A DNA stretch of 41,595 nucleotides from Nevskia sp. (GTDB lineage: Bacteria; Pseudomonadota; Gammaproteobacteria; Nevskiales; Nevskiaceae): the NCBI GenBank assembly GCA_016779605.1, contig JADHNH010000020.1, positions 1 through 41,595 on the forward strand, in the 5' to 3' direction. The notes beneath the pieces are model-generated. The model did not search any database and was not told the DNA's origin. It was given only the letters and a program-made list of their open reading frames with translations. This document shows positions 7,763-21,694 of this stretch, one piece after another (the stretch's first letter is position 1; each line of letters starts with the position of its first letter). Position numbers and translations under genes: made by a program.

Positions 7763-10087
7763 ATGGGATTTATACAAAAACGACACAAAAATCTCGGAAT
7801 TCGCGCCGCCGCCGCCGCCGTTCTGGGCGCGCTGGTCGTTTCCAGCGCCGCCTGGGCGTTCGAGCCGTTCACCATCCGCCAGATCCGCGCCGAGGGCCTG
7901 CAGCGCCTGGAACTGGGCACCGTGCTGACTTACCTGCCGCTGTCGGTGGGCGACGAGCTCAACGACGCCACCTCGCGCGAGGCGATCCGCGGCCTTTACG
8001 GCTCCGGGCTGTTCCAGGACGTGCAGCTCGAACGCGACGGCGAGGCCCTGGTGATCAAGGTGATCGAGCGGCCGCAGATCGCCAGCTTCAGCATCAAGGG
8101 TAACGAGAAGATCGGCGGCGACGAGCTCAACAAGTCGCTCAAGGACCTCGGGCTTTCGCAGGGCGAGCTGTTCAAGCGCGAACTGCTCGACGGCGTCGAG
8201 CAGGAGCTGCGCCGCCAGTACCTGGCCAACGGCTTCCACGACGTCGACATCCAGACCAAGGTCGACCCGCTGCCCAACAACCGCGTTGACATCAAGATCC
8301 AGGTCAGCGAGGGCCACATCTCCAAGATCAAGGCGATCAACATCCTCGGCAACAAGTCGTTCGGCGAGAAGGAGCTGCTGGAGCAGCTCAAGCTGCACAG
8401 CACGGTGCGCTGGAAGCTGCTGCAGAAGAACGACCGCTATTCCAAGCAGCAGCTCGGCGGCGACCTCGAGTCGCTCAGCTCCTATTACCAGGACCGCGGG
8501 TTCCTGCAGTTCAACATCGCCTCGGTGCAGGTGGCGCTGTCGCCCGACAAGAAAGACATCTACATCACCGTCAACATCGAGGAAGGCGACAAGTACACGG
8601 TCAAGACCCACCGCTTCTCCGGCGACACCATCCTTAACGAAACCTTCTTGAACCGCCTGGTCAGCACGCCGGACGGCAGCCAGTTCTCGCGCAAGCTCGC
8701 CACCGAGTCCTCGGACCGCATCGAGGCGGCGCTGTCGGACATCGGCTACGCCTTCGCCAAGGTCACGCCGCTGCCGGAGGTGGACGAGGCCGCCAAGCAG
8801 GTCACGCTCAACTTCTACATCGAGCCGGGCAAGCGGGCCTACATCCGCCACATCAACTTCTCCGGCAATGCCGGCACCAACGACGAGACCCTGCGCCGCG
8901 AAATGCGCCAGCTGGAGGCCGCGCCGTTCTCCAAGTCGGCGGTCGAGCGCTCGCGCGTGCGCCTGCAGCGCCTGCCGTTCATCGAGTCGGCCGAAGTGGA
9001 CACCAAGCCGGTGGCCGGTTCCGACGACCTGGTGGACATCGAATACAAGGTCAAGGAGCGCCAGCCCGGGCAGATCCAGTTCGGCGTGGGCTATTCCGGC
9101 GCCCAGGGCTTCCTGATCAGCGGCAGCCTGAGCAACAGCAACTTCCTGGGCACCGGCAACACGGTGGCGATCACGGCGGAGAACAGCTACCTGACGCGCG
9201 TGCTCAACCTGAGCTGGACGGACCCGTACTTCACGTCCGACGGCATCAGCCAGACCATCTCGACGTATTACCGCAAGTCCAAGGGCCTGATCCGCTTCGC
9301 TTCGGGCTTCGACTACAACGTGATCGGCGCGGACCTGACCTACGGCATCCCCTTGTCGGAGTTCACCGCCCTGCGCATCGGCGGCGGCGTTTCGCGCACC
9401 GCGCTGGGCACTTACCCGGAGGCCGCCTCCGACCAGATCCTGAACTTCGTCATCCGCAACGGCAATACGTTCAACGAGTACGAGCTGCGCACCGGCGTGT
9501 CGCGCGACACGCGCAACCGCACGTTCTTCGCCAGCAGCGGCGCCTTGTCGCGGCTCAACCTCGACATCACGTTGCCGGGCAGCGACCTGCTGTACTACAA
9601 CGCCAGCTTCGAGCACCAGCAGTACGTGCCGCTGCCGTTCAAGTTCTTCATGGCCATCGACGGCACCGTGGGCTACGTCAACGTCTACGGCCGCAGCGAA
9701 AACGTGCCGCCGTACCAGAACTACTTCGCCGGCGGCCCGAACACGGTGCGCGGCTTCCGCGACGGCACGCTGGGGCCGCGCGACACGCCGTTCGACAATC
9801 CGTTCGGCGGCAAGCTGCGCACCACCGCGCAGAACGAGCTGGTATTTCCCCTGCCGGTGGTCAGCGACAACAAGACCACGCGGATGGGCCTGTTCTACGA
9901 CGTCGGCAACGTCTTCGCCAACGCCCAGGACTTCCGCTTCGGCCTGCTGCGCCAGTCGGTGGGCCTCGGCTTCAGCTTCTTCACGCCTATTCTGGGCCTG
10001 CTCGATTTGAGCTACGCTGTGCCGCTCAACGCCAAGCCGGGCGACGAGGTCGAGCATTTCCAGATCACCTTCGGCGGCGGTTTCTAG
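7763..10087 (+). CDS. bamA: Outer-membrane protein assembly factor BamA
   Basis: BamA is the core Omp85 protein that inserts beta-barrel proteins into the outer membrane. A signal peptide of about 33 residues ends in SSAAWA, followed by FEPFTIRQIRAEGLQR, the start of POTRA1. Five POTRA repeats extend to about residue 420, then a 16-strand barrel. The barrel contains the conserved TVRGFRDGTLGP loop (VRGF motif) and ends in the C-terminal Phe of GGGF. The length is 774 residues, which is normal. It is followed by skp, its periplasmic chaperone partner. Confidence 0.98.
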   Translation: MGFIQKRHKNLGIRAAAAAVLGALVVSSAAWAFEPFTIRQIRAEGLQRLELGTVLTYLPLSVGDELNDATSREAIRGLYGSGLFQDVQLERDGEALVIKVIERPQIASFSIKGNEKIGGDELNKSLKDLGLSQGELFKRELLDGVEQELRRQYLANGFHDVDIQTKVDPLPNNRVDIKIQVSEGHISKIKAINILGNKSFGEKELLEQLKLHSTVRWKLLQKNDRYSKQQLGGDLESLSSYYQDRGFLQFNIASVQVALSPDKKDIYITVNIEEGDKYTVKTHRFSGDTILNETFLNRLVSTPDGSQFSRKLATESSDRIEAALSDIGYAFAKVTPLPEVDEAAKQVTLNFYIEPGKRAYIRHINFSGNAGTNDETLRREMRQLEAAPFSKSAVERSRVRLQRLPFIESAEVDTKPVAGSDDLVDIEYKVKERQPGQIQFGVGYSGAQGFLISGSLSNSNFLGTGNTVAITAENSYLTRVLNLSWTDPYFTSDGISQTISTYYRKSKGLIRFASGFDYNVIGADLTYGIPLSEFTALRIGGGVSRTALGTYPEAASDQILNFVIRNGNTFNEYELRTGVSRDTRNRTFFASSGALSRLNLDITLPGSDLLYYNASFEHQQYVPLPFKFFMAIDGTVGYVNVYGRSENVPPYQNYFAGGPNTVRGFRDGTLGPRDTPFDNPFGGKLRTTAQNELVFPLPVVSDNKTTRMGLFYDVGNVFANAQDFRFGLLRQSVGLGFSFFTPILGLLDLSYAVPLNAKPGDEVEHFQITFGGGF

Positions 10088-10143
10088 CCGCCGGGGCCTG
10101 CCTCAACACCTTGATATTTCACGACAGCAGAGAGTTCAGACAA

Positions 10144-10677
10144 ATGATGCAGCTTCGTTTTCGTTCCGTCTTCGCCGCCCTGGCGGTGCTGCTGCTGGCC
10201 TCGGCGCCGGCAATGGCCGACACCAAGATCGCCGTGGTGCGCGGCATCGGCGACGTGTTCCAGGGCTCCGCCGCGATCAAGGCGGCTGCGGCCAAGCTGC
10301 AGGGCGACGCCGAGCGGCGCAAGGCGCTGCTGGAGTCGGAGGCCAAGCAACTCAGCGAGGACTACCAGAAGTACCAGCGCGACAACGCCACCTACTCGCC
10401 GGACCAGCGCGAGAAGACCGAAAAGGACCTGACCGCGCGCAAGGCGCAGCTCGAATACGACCAGCAGCGCGCCCAGGAGGAGTTCCAGGGCAAGGGCGGC
10501 GAGCTGCAGAACGTGTGGGTCGGCAAGATGCAGGAGGTGATGGTGCAGGTGGCCAAGGAAAAGGGCTTCGACGTGGTGGTCACCGGCGCGATCCCGATCA
10601 ACAAGTCGCTCGACATCACCGACGAAGTGATCAGGCGCCTGGACGCGCAGAACGCTCCGGCCGCCGCCGGCAAGTAA
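10144..10677 (+). CDS. skp: Periplasmic chaperone Skp/OmpH
   Basis: Skp holds unfolded outer-membrane proteins in the periplasm for the Bam complex. The ATG at 10144 gives a classic signal peptide (basic MMQLRFR, hydrophobic core, cleavage after ASAPAMA at about residue 25). The mature protein begins DTKIAVVRGIGDVFQGS and contains a long charged helical stretch, residues 45-125, as expected for the coiled-coil tentacles. The total is 177 residues. An in-frame TTG at 10111 would only add residues ahead of the signal peptide. It lies between bamA and lpxD as usual. Confidence 0.94.
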   Translation: MMQLRFRSVFAALAVLLLASAPAMADTKIAVVRGIGDVFQGSAAIKAAAAKLQGDAERRKALLESEAKQLSEDYQKYQRDNATYSPDQREKTEKDLTARKAQLEYDQQRAQEEFQGKGGELQNVWVGKMQEVMVQVAKEKGFDVVVTGAIPINKSLDITDEVIRRLDAQNAPAAAGK

Positions 10678-10741
10678 GCCGGGGCGCCGCGGCTTTCCCG
10701 GCGGCGCAACGGGCCGGCGCTAGGCAGGGGAACAAGCACCG

Positions 10742-11839
10742 ATGGCGCAGGCGGGCGGCTTCCGGCTCGGCGAGCTGGCCGAGCGTTTTTCCCTCAAGCT
10801 GCAGGGCGATCCGGCCGTGGCGGTGGCCGGCGTCTGCGCGCTGGCGCCGGGCCAGCCCGGCCGCCTGAGCTTCTGCGCCGATCCGCGCCTGCGGCCGGCG
10901 CTGGCCGGCACCCGCGCCGCGGCGGTGGTGATCGCCCCCAGCGACGCCGGCGCATTCCCCGGCAACGCCTTGCTGGCGCCGGACCCGGCGCTGGCGTTCG
11001 CCCGCATCGCCGCGCTGTTCGACACCAGCAGCGAATTCGCCCCCGGCATCCACCCGCTGGCCGCGGTGGCGGCCGATGCGGTGGTCGAGGAGGGCGCCGG
11101 CATCGGGCCGGGGGCGGTGGTGGAGGCCGGCGCCCGGGTCGGCGCCGGCAGCTACGTCGGGCCGCACTGCGTGATCCGCCGCGGCGCGGCCGTCGGGCCG
11201 GGCAGCCGGCTGGAAGCGCAGGTCTACCTGGGGCCCGGCTGCCGGCTCGGCGCGCGCGCCAGCGTGCTGCCCGGCGCGGTGATCGGCGGCCGCGGCTTCG
11301 GCCTGGCGCGCAGCCGCGCGGGCTGGGTGGAAGTGCCGCAGCTGGGCGCGGTGCAGATCGGCGACGACGTCGAGATCGGCGCCAACACCACCATCGACCG
11401 CGGCGCGCTGGACGACACCGTGATCGGCGACGGCGTGAAGCTGGACAACCAGATCCAGATCGCCCACAACTGCCGCATCGGCGCGCACACCGCCATCGCC
11501 GCCTGCGTGGGGATCGCCGGCAGCACCAACGTCGGCAGCCGCTGCATGATCGGCGGCGCGGTGGGCATCGGCGGGCACCTGCAGATCGCCGACGACGTGG
11601 TGATCCTCGGCCGCGCGATGGTCACCAAGTCGATCGCCGCCGCCGGCATCTACGGCTCGGGCCTGCCGGCGATGCCGGCGCGGGAATGGCGTAAGCTGGT
11701 GGCGCGGATCCGCCGGTTGCAGAACTTCGAGCAGCGCCTCGAACAGATCGAACAGGCTCTACAATTGCAAAACGGCTCCGGAGAAGCGAGTGAGTCAGAC
11801 CCCAGTGGATCAGACGCCAGTGGAAAAGACGATTTTTGA
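10742..11839 (+). CDS. lpxD: UDP-3-O-acylglucosamine N-acyltransferase LpxD
   Basis: This enzyme adds the second R-3-hydroxyacyl chain in lipid A synthesis, using acyl-ACP. After an N-terminal uridine-binding domain, about 10 hexapeptide repeats form a left-handed beta-helix. The catalytic-histidine region IQIAHNCRIG is present, as is VIGGRGFGLARSRAGW. The C-terminal helix extends into a Ser/Asp-rich tail (residues 346-365) that overlaps the fabZ start by 50 nt in another frame. The tail is not conserved in the family and probably arose from that overlap. The length is 365 residues, slightly long for this reason. Confidence 0.96.
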   Translation: MAQAGGFRLGELAERFSLKLQGDPAVAVAGVCALAPGQPGRLSFCADPRLRPALAGTRAAAVVIAPSDAGAFPGNALLAPDPALAFARIAALFDTSSEFAPGIHPLAAVAADAVVEEGAGIGPGAVVEAGARVGAGSYVGPHCVIRRGAAVGPGSRLEAQVYLGPGCRLGARASVLPGAVIGGRGFGLARSRAGWVEVPQLGAVQIGDDVEIGANTTIDRGALDDTVIGDGVKLDNQIQIAHNCRIGAHTAIAACVGIAGSTNVGSRCMIGGAVGIGGHLQIADDVVILGRAMVTKSIAAAGIYGSGLPAMPAREWRKLVARIRRLQNFEQRLEQIEQALQLQNGSGEASESDPSGSDASGKDDF

Positions 11840-12308
11840 CATCCGCGACATCATGGGGATGCTGTCGCACCGTTCGCCGTTCCTGCTGGTGGACAAGGTG
11901 GTGGAATACGACAAGGGCAAGTCGCTCACCGCCATCAAGAACGTCACCTACAACGAGCCGTTCTTCCAGGGCCACTTCCCGCAGATCCCGACCATGCCGG
12001 GCGTGCTGATCCTGGAAGCGCTGGCGCAGAGCTGCGGCCTGCTGACCTCGTGCGAGACCGGCATCCGCCCCGAGTCCGGCGTGCTGTTCTATTTCGCCGG
12101 CATCGACAACGCGCGCTTCAAGCGCGTGGTGCAGCCCGGCGACCAGCTGCGGCTGCGCGTGCAGCTCGACAAGATCAAGCGCAACCTGTGGCGCTTCAAC
12201 ACCCGTGCCACGGTGGACGGCGAGCTGGCCTGCGAGGCCGACATGATGTGCGTGTTCAAGGTGCCCGCGCCGAGTTCCCATTCGGCCGAGGCGGGGCCCG
12301 CCGAATGA
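11790..12308 (+). CDS. fabZ: 3-hydroxyacyl-ACP dehydratase FabZ
   Basis: FabZ dehydrates beta-hydroxyacyl-ACP in fatty-acid elongation and competes with lipid A synthesis for R-3-hydroxymyristoyl-ACP. The hot-dog fold core has the catalytic His in [19 protein letters not shown] and Glu in LILEALAQ. The GTG start at 11790 follows GGAGA with good spacing and lies inside the end of lpxD. An internal start nearer [11 protein letters not shown] would give the usual 145-150 residue form, so the first 15 residues may be dispensable. The C-terminus overlaps lpxA by 4 nt. Confidence 0.96.
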   Translation: MSQTPVDQTPVEKTIFDIRDIMGMLSHRSPFLLVDKVVEYDKGKSLTAIKNVTYNEPFFQGHFPQIPTMPGVLILEALAQSCGLLTSCETGIRPESGVLFYFAGIDNARFKRVVQPGDQLRLRVQLDKIKRNLWRFNTRATVDGELACEADMMCVFKVPAPSSHSAEAGPAE

Positions 12309-13132
12309 GCGCGGACACGCCCCGGCAACCACCCGAGCAGCCGTTGATCCACCCGACCGCGGTGATCGACCCGCGCGCGCAGCTGCACCCGACGGTGGAA
12401 GTGGGCCCGTACACCGTGATCGGCCCGCAGGTGCAGGTCGGCGAGGGCACCCGCATCGGTCCGCACGCGGTGCTCAAGGGGCCGATGCGCATCGGCCGGC
12501 GCAACCAGATCTTCCAGTTCACCTCGCTCGGCGAGATCTCGCAGGACAAGACCGCCCGGCCCGAGCACGACACGCGGGTGGAGATCGGCGACGACAACAC
12601 CATCCGCGAGTTCGTCACCATCCAGCGCGGCACGCTCAAGCAGGATGGCCTCACGCGCCTGGGCAACGACAACTGGATCATGGCCTACGTGCACATCGCC
12701 CACGACTGCATCATCGGCGACCACACGGTGCTGGCGAACATGACCACCCTGGCCGGGCACGTCACGGTGGAGGATCACGTCGTGCTGGGCGGCGCCACCC
12801 TGATCCACCAGTTCTGCCGCATCGGCCAGCACGCCTTTTCGGCGGGCGGTGCGGGCATCACCCGCGACGTGCCGCCGTTCCTGGTGGTGCAAGGCAACCC
12901 GGCGGAGCCGCGCGGCATCAACATCGAAGGCATCCGCCGGCGCGATTTCAGCGCCGACGACATCGCCGACATCAAGCGCGCCTACCGCGCGATCTTCATG
13001 TCCGGCCTGCGCACCGACGAGCTGCGCGCCGAGCTGGCCGACGCGGCCGCCCGCTCGGCCCACGTGCGGGGCATGCTGGCGTTCGTCGAAAATTCCAAGC
13101 GACTGGTGCAGAAATCCAGAAGTGAGGACTGA
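12305..13132 (+). CDS. lpxA: UDP-N-acetylglucosamine acyltransferase LpxA
   Basis: LpxA catalyses the first step of lipid A synthesis, the 3-O-acylation of UDP-GlcNAc. The beta-helix hexapeptide repeats start at LIHPTAVIDPRAQL. The catalytic His is in MAYVHIAHDCIIG, and the substrate-binding HQFCRIGQHAFSAGGAG is intact. The length is 275 residues, slightly over the usual 260 because of a proline-rich N-terminal extension ([13 protein letters not shown]). The ATG overlaps the fabZ stop as ATGA, and lpxB begins directly after its stop, so the genes are translationally coupled. Confidence 0.97.
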   Translation: MSADTPRQPPEQPLIHPTAVIDPRAQLHPTVEVGPYTVIGPQVQVGEGTRIGPHAVLKGPMRIGRRNQIFQFTSLGEISQDKTARPEHDTRVEIGDDNTIREFVTIQRGTLKQDGLTRLGNDNWIMAYVHIAHDCIIGDHTVLANMTTLAGHVTVEDHVVLGGATLIHQFCRIGQHAFSAGGAGITRDVPPFLVVQGNPAEPRGINIEGIRRRDFSADDIADIKRAYRAIFMSGLRTDELRAELADAAARSAHVRGMLAFVENSKRLVQKSRSED

Positions 13133-14281
13133 ATGCGCTTCGCGCTGGTAGCCGGCGAGGCGTCCGGCGACCTGCTCGGCGCGGCGCTGGTGCGGGCCTT
13201 GCGCGCGCGCTTTCCGCAGGCTTCGTTCTACGGCGTCACCGGCCCGCGCATGCGCGAGGCCGGCTGCGAGAGCGTGGCGACCATCGACAGCCTGTCGGTC
13301 ATGGGCCTGGCCGAAGTGCTGCCCAGGCTGCCGTCGATCCTGGCGCTGCGCCGGCGGCTGCTGCGGCGCTTCGCCGCGGACCGGCCGGCCTGCTTCGTCG
13401 GCATCGACGCACCGGATTTCAACCTCGGCCTGGAACGGCGCCTGCGCCGGCGCGGCCTGCACACCGCGCACTTGGTGAGTCCCACCGTGTGGGCCTGGCG
13501 GCCCGGCCGGGTCGCCGGCATTGCCCGCTCCGCCGAGCTGATGCTGTGCCTGTTCCCGTTCGAGCCGGCGTTCTATGCCGGCCACGGCGGCAGCGCCGGG
13601 CTGCGGGCCGTGTTCGTCGGGCATCCGCTGGCCGAGGAGCTGGCGCAGCCGATGGACCGGGGCGAGGCACGGCGCCAGCTGGGCCTGGGGCAGGAGCCCT
13701 GCGTGGCGGTGCTGCCGGGCAGCCGCGCCGGCGAGCTCAAGTACCTGGCGCGCACCTTCGCCGCCACCGCGGCCTGGGTGGCGCAGCGCCTGCCGCAGGC
13801 GCGCTTCTTGGTGCCGGTGGCCAAGCCCGCGCTGCGGCCGCTGGTCGAGCAGGCGGTGGCGCAGTGCGCTCCCCGGCTGAACTGGACGCTGCTGGACGGC
13901 CAGTCGCGGCAGGCGATGTGCGCCGCCGACGCGGTGCTGCTGGCCTCGGGCACCGCCACCCTGGAATGCCTGCTGCTGCAGCGGCCGATGGTGGTGGCGT
14001 ACCGGGTTTCGGCGCTGAGCGCGGCGCTGGTGCGCGCGTTCAAGCTGATTAAAATCGACCACGTCAGCCTGCCGAACCTGCTCTGCGACCAAGCCGTGGT
14101 GCCCGAATTCCTGCAAGAACAGGCGCAGCCCGAAGCCTTGGGCGCGGCGCTGCTCGAACTGCTGGGCGACCGCGCCGCGCGCGAGCGCCAGCTCGCCCGC
14201 TTCGCCGGCGTGCGCGACATCCTCAAGCGCGATGCCGCGGCCGCCGCCGCCGCCGCCATCGCCGGGCTGGTCGGCACATGA
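13133..14281 (+). CDS. lpxB: Lipid-A-disaccharide synthase LpxB
   Basis: LpxB is a GT19 glycosyltransferase that joins UDP-2,3-diacylglucosamine to lipid X. The N-terminus [19 protein letters not shown] is the family hallmark, with [12 protein letters not shown] and [13 protein letters not shown] following. [15 protein letters not shown] begins the C-terminal nucleotide-binding half. The length is 382 residues, as expected. It starts immediately after the lpxA stop and overlaps rnhB by 4 nt (ATGA). Confidence 0.97.
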   Translation: MRFALVAGEASGDLLGAALVRALRARFPQASFYGVTGPRMREAGCESVATIDSLSVMGLAEVLPRLPSILALRRRLLRRFAADRPACFVGIDAPDFNLGLERRLRRRGLHTAHLVSPTVWAWRPGRVAGIARSAELMLCLFPFEPAFYAGHGGSAGLRAVFVGHPLAEELAQPMDRGEARRQLGLGQEPCVAVLPGSRAGELKYLARTFAATAAWVAQRLPQARFLVPVAKPALRPLVEQAVAQCAPRLNWTLLDGQSRQAMCAADAVLLASGTATLECLLLQRPMVVAYRVSALSAALVRAFKLIKIDHVSLPNLLCDQAVVPEFLQEQAQPEALGAALLELLGDRAARERQLARFAGVRDILKRDAAAAAAAAIAGLVGT

Positions 14282-14969
14282 GCGCCGGCGGCTGGCGTGC
14301 GCTGTTGGCCGCGGCGGCCGGGCCGGTGGCCGGGGTGGACGAGGTCGGCCGCGGCTGCCTGGCCGGGCCGGTGTTCGCCGCCGCCGTGGTGCTGCCGGCA
14401 AAGCCGCGCCTGCGCGGCCTGCGCGACTCCAAGCGGCTGAGCGCACGCCAGCGCGAGGCGCTGGCGCCGCAGATCCAGGCGCTGGCGCTGGGCTGGGCCC
14501 TGGGCAGCGCCAGCGTCGAGGAGATCGATTCCATCAACATCCTGCGCGCCAGCCTGCTGGCGATGGCGCGCGCGGTGGCCGCGCTGCCGGTGGCGCCGGT
14601 GCTGTGCCTGGTGGACGGCAACCAGCCGCCGCGGCTGGACTGCGCCGTGCACACGGTGGTGGGCGGCGACGACCTGGTCGAGTGCATCATGGCCGCCTCG
14701 ATCGTCGCCAAGGTGGCGCGCGACGCGGAGATGGCACGCCTGGACGCCCTGCACCCAGGCTACGGCCTGGGCGCGCACAAGGGCTATGCCACGCCGGAGC
14801 ACCTGGCGGCGCTGCGCCGGCGCGGCCCCTGCGGCATCCACCGGCGCAGCTTCGCGCCGTGCGCGCAGCTGGCGCTGCCGGGAATCGGGAGTGGCGAATC
14901 GGCAATCGCAAACGCGATGGCCGGGCCGGCGTTCGACGATTCCCGATTCCCGATTCACGACTCCCACGC

Positions 14970-14973
<4 letters not shown>
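14278..14973 (+). CDS. rnhB: Ribonuclease HII with repeat-derived C-terminal tail
   Basis: RNase HII cuts RNA in RNA/DNA hybrids and single ribonucleotides in DNA. The catalytic Asp-Glu pair is in [17 protein letters not shown], another Asp is in VDGNQPP, and [12 protein letters not shown] and [15 protein letters not shown] match the family. The conserved domain ends at about residue 200 ([11 protein letters not shown]). The last 30 residues, ending [12 protein letters not shown], are encoded by an inverted heptamer repeat and are not part of the fold. The gene stop overlaps the dnaE start. The enzyme is very likely functional, with the tail disordered. Confidence 0.95.
14887..14965. repeat. 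Inverted GGAATCG-heptamer repeat inside the rnhB 3' end
   Basis: The arms 14887-14908 and 14944-14965 are complementary at 19 of 22 positions and enclose about 35 bp. They are built from tandem GAATCGG/GATTCCC units. The element lies wholly inside the coding frame at the rnhB/dnaE junction and supplies the last residues of RNase HII. Related units occur at 31600-31630 (hpnK start), and a sequence variant lies at 152-265. Confidence 0.8.
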
Positions 14974-18569
<3,596 letters not shown>

Positions 18570-18605
18570 TGCGATCGAGTCGATTTACCCGGCGAGGGCA
18601 GCCCG

Positions 18606-19598
18606 ATGAGCAACCAAACCTACCTGGACTTCGAGCAGCCGATCGCCGACCTGCAGAAGAAGATCGAAGAGCTGCGCTTCATGACCAACGGCAGCGAGCT
18701 CAACCTGACCGAGGAGATCGGCCGCCTCGACGGCAAGATCGAGGAGCTGACCCGGCAGATCTTCGCCAACCTGACGCCCTGGCAGATCGCCCAGCTGGCG
18801 CGCCACCCGCAGCGCCCGTACGCGCTGGACTACATCGGCGCGATCTTCACCGAATGGGAAGAGCTGCACGGCGACCGCCACTGCGCGGACGACCCGGCCA
18901 TCGTTTCCGGGGTGGCGCGCCTGGAAGGCCGCGCCTGCGTGGTGATCGGCCAGCAGAAAGGCCGCGACGCCAAGGAGCGGGTCTACCGCAACTTCGGCAT
19001 GCCGCGGCCGGAAGGCTACCGCAAGGCGCTGCGGCTGATGAAGACGGCCGAAAAGTTCAACCTGCCGCTGGTCACCTTCATCGACACGCCCGGCGCCTAT
19101 CCGGGCATCGGCGCGGAGGAGCGCAACCAGTCCGAGGCGATTGCGCGCAACCTGTTCGAGCTGTCGCACCTGCGCACGCCGGTGCTGGCCACCGTCACCG
19201 GCGAGGGCGGCTCGGGCGGCGCGCTGGCGGTGGGGCTGGCGGACTACGTGATGATGCTGCAGTACAGCATCTACTCGGTGATTTCGCCCGAGGGCTGCGC
19301 CTCGATCCTGTTCAAGAAGGCCGAGCGCGCGCGCGAGGCGGCCGAGGCGATGCGCATGACCGCGCCGGACCTGATCGAGTTCAAGCTGATCGACGAGATC
19401 GTGCCCGAGCCGCTGGGCGGTGCGCACCGCGACCCCGCGGCGATCGCCGCCAGGCTCAAGGAACGGCTGGTCGCCAACCTGGACCGCCTGTGCCGCATGC
19501 CGATGACCAAGCTGCTGGCGGACCGCTACCAGCGCCTGATGACCTACGGCACCTTCGAGGAGCCGCAGGTGGTGTCGGCGCTCAAAGGCACCGGCTGA
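18606..19598 (+). CDS. accA: Acetyl-CoA carboxylase carboxyltransferase subunit alpha
   Basis: AccA forms the carboxyltransferase with AccD, moving CO2 from biotin to acetyl-CoA to give malonyl-CoA. The N-terminal helix [18 protein letters not shown] is family-typical. The crotonase-fold core has [36 protein letters not shown] and [11 protein letters not shown]. The length is 330 residues, slightly over the usual 319. The ATG follows GAGGGCAGCCCG. It follows dnaE by 36 bp, the standard order. Confidence 0.98.
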   Translation: MSNQTYLDFEQPIADLQKKIEELRFMTNGSELNLTEEIGRLDGKIEELTRQIFANLTPWQIAQLARHPQRPYALDYIGAIFTEWEELHGDRHCADDPAIVSGVARLEGRACVVIGQQKGRDAKERVYRNFGMPRPEGYRKALRLMKTAEKFNLPLVTFIDTPGAYPGIGAEERNQSEAIARNLFELSHLRTPVLATVTGEGGSGGALAVGLADYVMMLQYSIYSVISPEGCASILFKKAERAREAAEAMRMTAPDLIEFKLIDEIVPEPLGGAHRDPAAIAARLKERLVANLDRLCRMPMTKLLADRYQRLMTYGTFEEPQVVSALKGTG

Positions 19599-19627
19599 GC
19601 CGGCCGCGCTGCGGCTACACTGGGGCG

Positions 19628-20926
19628 GTGCGCAAGCCCGCCGCCACACGAGCCATCGAAGTACCGGCTATCGAAGTGCCGGGGCCGGTCGCCGGGCGCC
19701 TGATCGTCGCCTTCAGCGGCGGGCTGGACTCCACCGTGCTGCTGCATCGCCTGGCCAGCCAGGACCTGCGTGCGCGCGTGCTGGCGGCGCACGTGCACCA
19801 CGGCCTGCAGCCGGCCGCCGACGGCTGGGCGGCGCAGGCGCAGGCCCGGTGCGCGACGCTGGGCGTGCCGTTCGAGCTGCTGCGGGTGCGGGTGAACCCG
19901 GCGGACGGCGGCGGGCCTGAAGCGGCCGCCCGCGCGGCGCGCTACGCCGCACTACGCGGCCTGATGCGGCCCGGCGACGCCCTGGTCACTGCCCACCAGC
20001 GCGACGACCAGGCCGAGACCGTGCTGCTGCGCCTGCTGCGCGGCACCGGCGTCGACGGGCTGGCGGCGATGCAGCCGCTGTGCGCATTCGCCTGCGGCTG
20101 GCTGTGGCGACCGTTGCTGGACGAGCCGCGCGAGGCGCTGCGCGAGTACGCGCAGCGCCATGGCCTGTCCTGGATCGAGGACCCCCACAACGACGACCCG
20201 CGCTATGCGCGTTCCTGGCTGCGGCGCGAGGTGCTGCCGCTGCTGCGGACGCATTTCCCGCAGGCGCGCGACAGCCTCGCCCGCACCGCCGTGCTGGCCG
20301 CCGAGGCCGCCGGGATGCTGGCCGAGCTGGCGGCAATGGACCTGCGCGAGGCGCGGCTGGGCGATGCACTGCGGATCGAGGCCTTGCTCGGCCTGTCGGC
20401 CGGGCGCCGCCGCAACGCGCTGCGCCACTGGCTGCGCGGGCGGGGCTTCGGCGTGCCGGGGGCGGAAGCGCTGGGCCGCATCGAGCGGGAATTGCTGACG
20501 GCCGCCGCGGATGCGGAGCCGCTGCTCGCCTGGCCCGGCGTCGAGCTGCGCCGCTACCGCGAGTGGCTGTATGCGATGGCGCCGCTGCCGCCGGCGCCGA
20601 CCGGCCAGGCGCTGCACTGGTCCGGCGCGGCCCTGGTCCTGCCGGCGGGCTGCGGCGAGCTGCGCCGGGCTGCACCTGCCGCCGCGCCGCTGAAAGTGCG
20701 CTTCCCCGCCGGCGGCGAGCGCTTCCGCCCGCGCGGCGCGGCGCACCACCGCACGCTCAAGAACCTGTTCCAGGAGGCCGGCGTGCCGCCGTGGGTGCGC
20801 CAGCGCACGCCGCTGGTCGAGCAGGACGGGGCGCTGGTCTACATCGCCGGGCTGGGGCCGGGCGCGGGCTGGGATGGCGGCGAAGTGGAATGGCTGGGCG
20901 CTCCCGCAGGAACGCCCACCGGCTAG
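19628..20926 (+). CDS. tilS: tRNA(Ile)-lysidine synthase
   Basis: TilS converts C34 of tRNA-Ile(CAU) to lysidine, switching its specificity to AUA codons. The PP-loop ATP-binding motif SGGLDSTVLL and the adjacent LAAHVHHGLQ are present, as are HQRDDQAETVLLRLLRGTG and WIEDPHNDDPRYARSWLRRE. The C-terminal domain contains GGERFRPRG and LKNLFQEAGVPPWVR. The GTG at 19628 gives a normal 432-residue protein; the frame is open further upstream, but that part overlaps accA and is not conserved. Confidence 0.95.
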   Translation: MRKPAATRAIEVPAIEVPGPVAGRLIVAFSGGLDSTVLLHRLASQDLRARVLAAHVHHGLQPAADGWAAQAQARCATLGVPFELLRVRVNPADGGGPEAAARAARYAALRGLMRPGDALVTAHQRDDQAETVLLRLLRGTGVDGLAAMQPLCAFACGWLWRPLLDEPREALREYAQRHGLSWIEDPHNDDPRYARSWLRREVLPLLRTHFPQARDSLARTAVLAAEAAGMLAELAAMDLREARLGDALRIEALLGLSAGRRRNALRHWLRGRGFGVPGAEALGRIERELLTAAADAEPLLAWPGVELRRYREWLYAMAPLPPAPTGQALHWSGAALVLPAGCGELRRAAPAAAPLKVRFPAGGERFRPRGAAHHRTLKNLFQEAGVPPWVRQRTPLVEQDGALVYIAGLGPGAGWDGGEVEWLGAPAGTPTG

Positions 20927-21006
20927 AATTGCGCGACCTGCACGTTCCAACCTTATCCCAAAGAGCTCTGCAGAGCGCTCTTGCCATGTGCGCGGCCGGT
21001 GCTTGA

Positions 21007-21033
21007 TTTGCGTTTATTTGCGTTCATTGGCGG
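21007..21033 (+). repeat. Short tandem decamers (TTTGCGTTYA) upstream of apt
   Basis: TTTGCGTTTA and TTTGCGTTCA follow each other directly, then a degenerate TTGGCGGA. They lie in the 130-bp tilS-apt gap, 24 bp before the apt start, after an imperfect hairpin formed by AAGAGC and GCTCTT. I do not know a function; it may be part of the apt leader. Confidence 0.4.
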
Positions 21034-21056
21034 ACCCTCATCGAATCTTTCCCCGA

Positions 21057-21587
<531 letters not shown>

Positions 21588-21694
21588 CGCGGCTGGCATG
21601 CCGGCCGGCGGGAGGCTATGGAAAATGGCCTGGAAAGAGAGTAAAAACTAACCAAAGGGGTTCGGGTCGCGGGTCCTGGCGGGGACGGTCGCAT

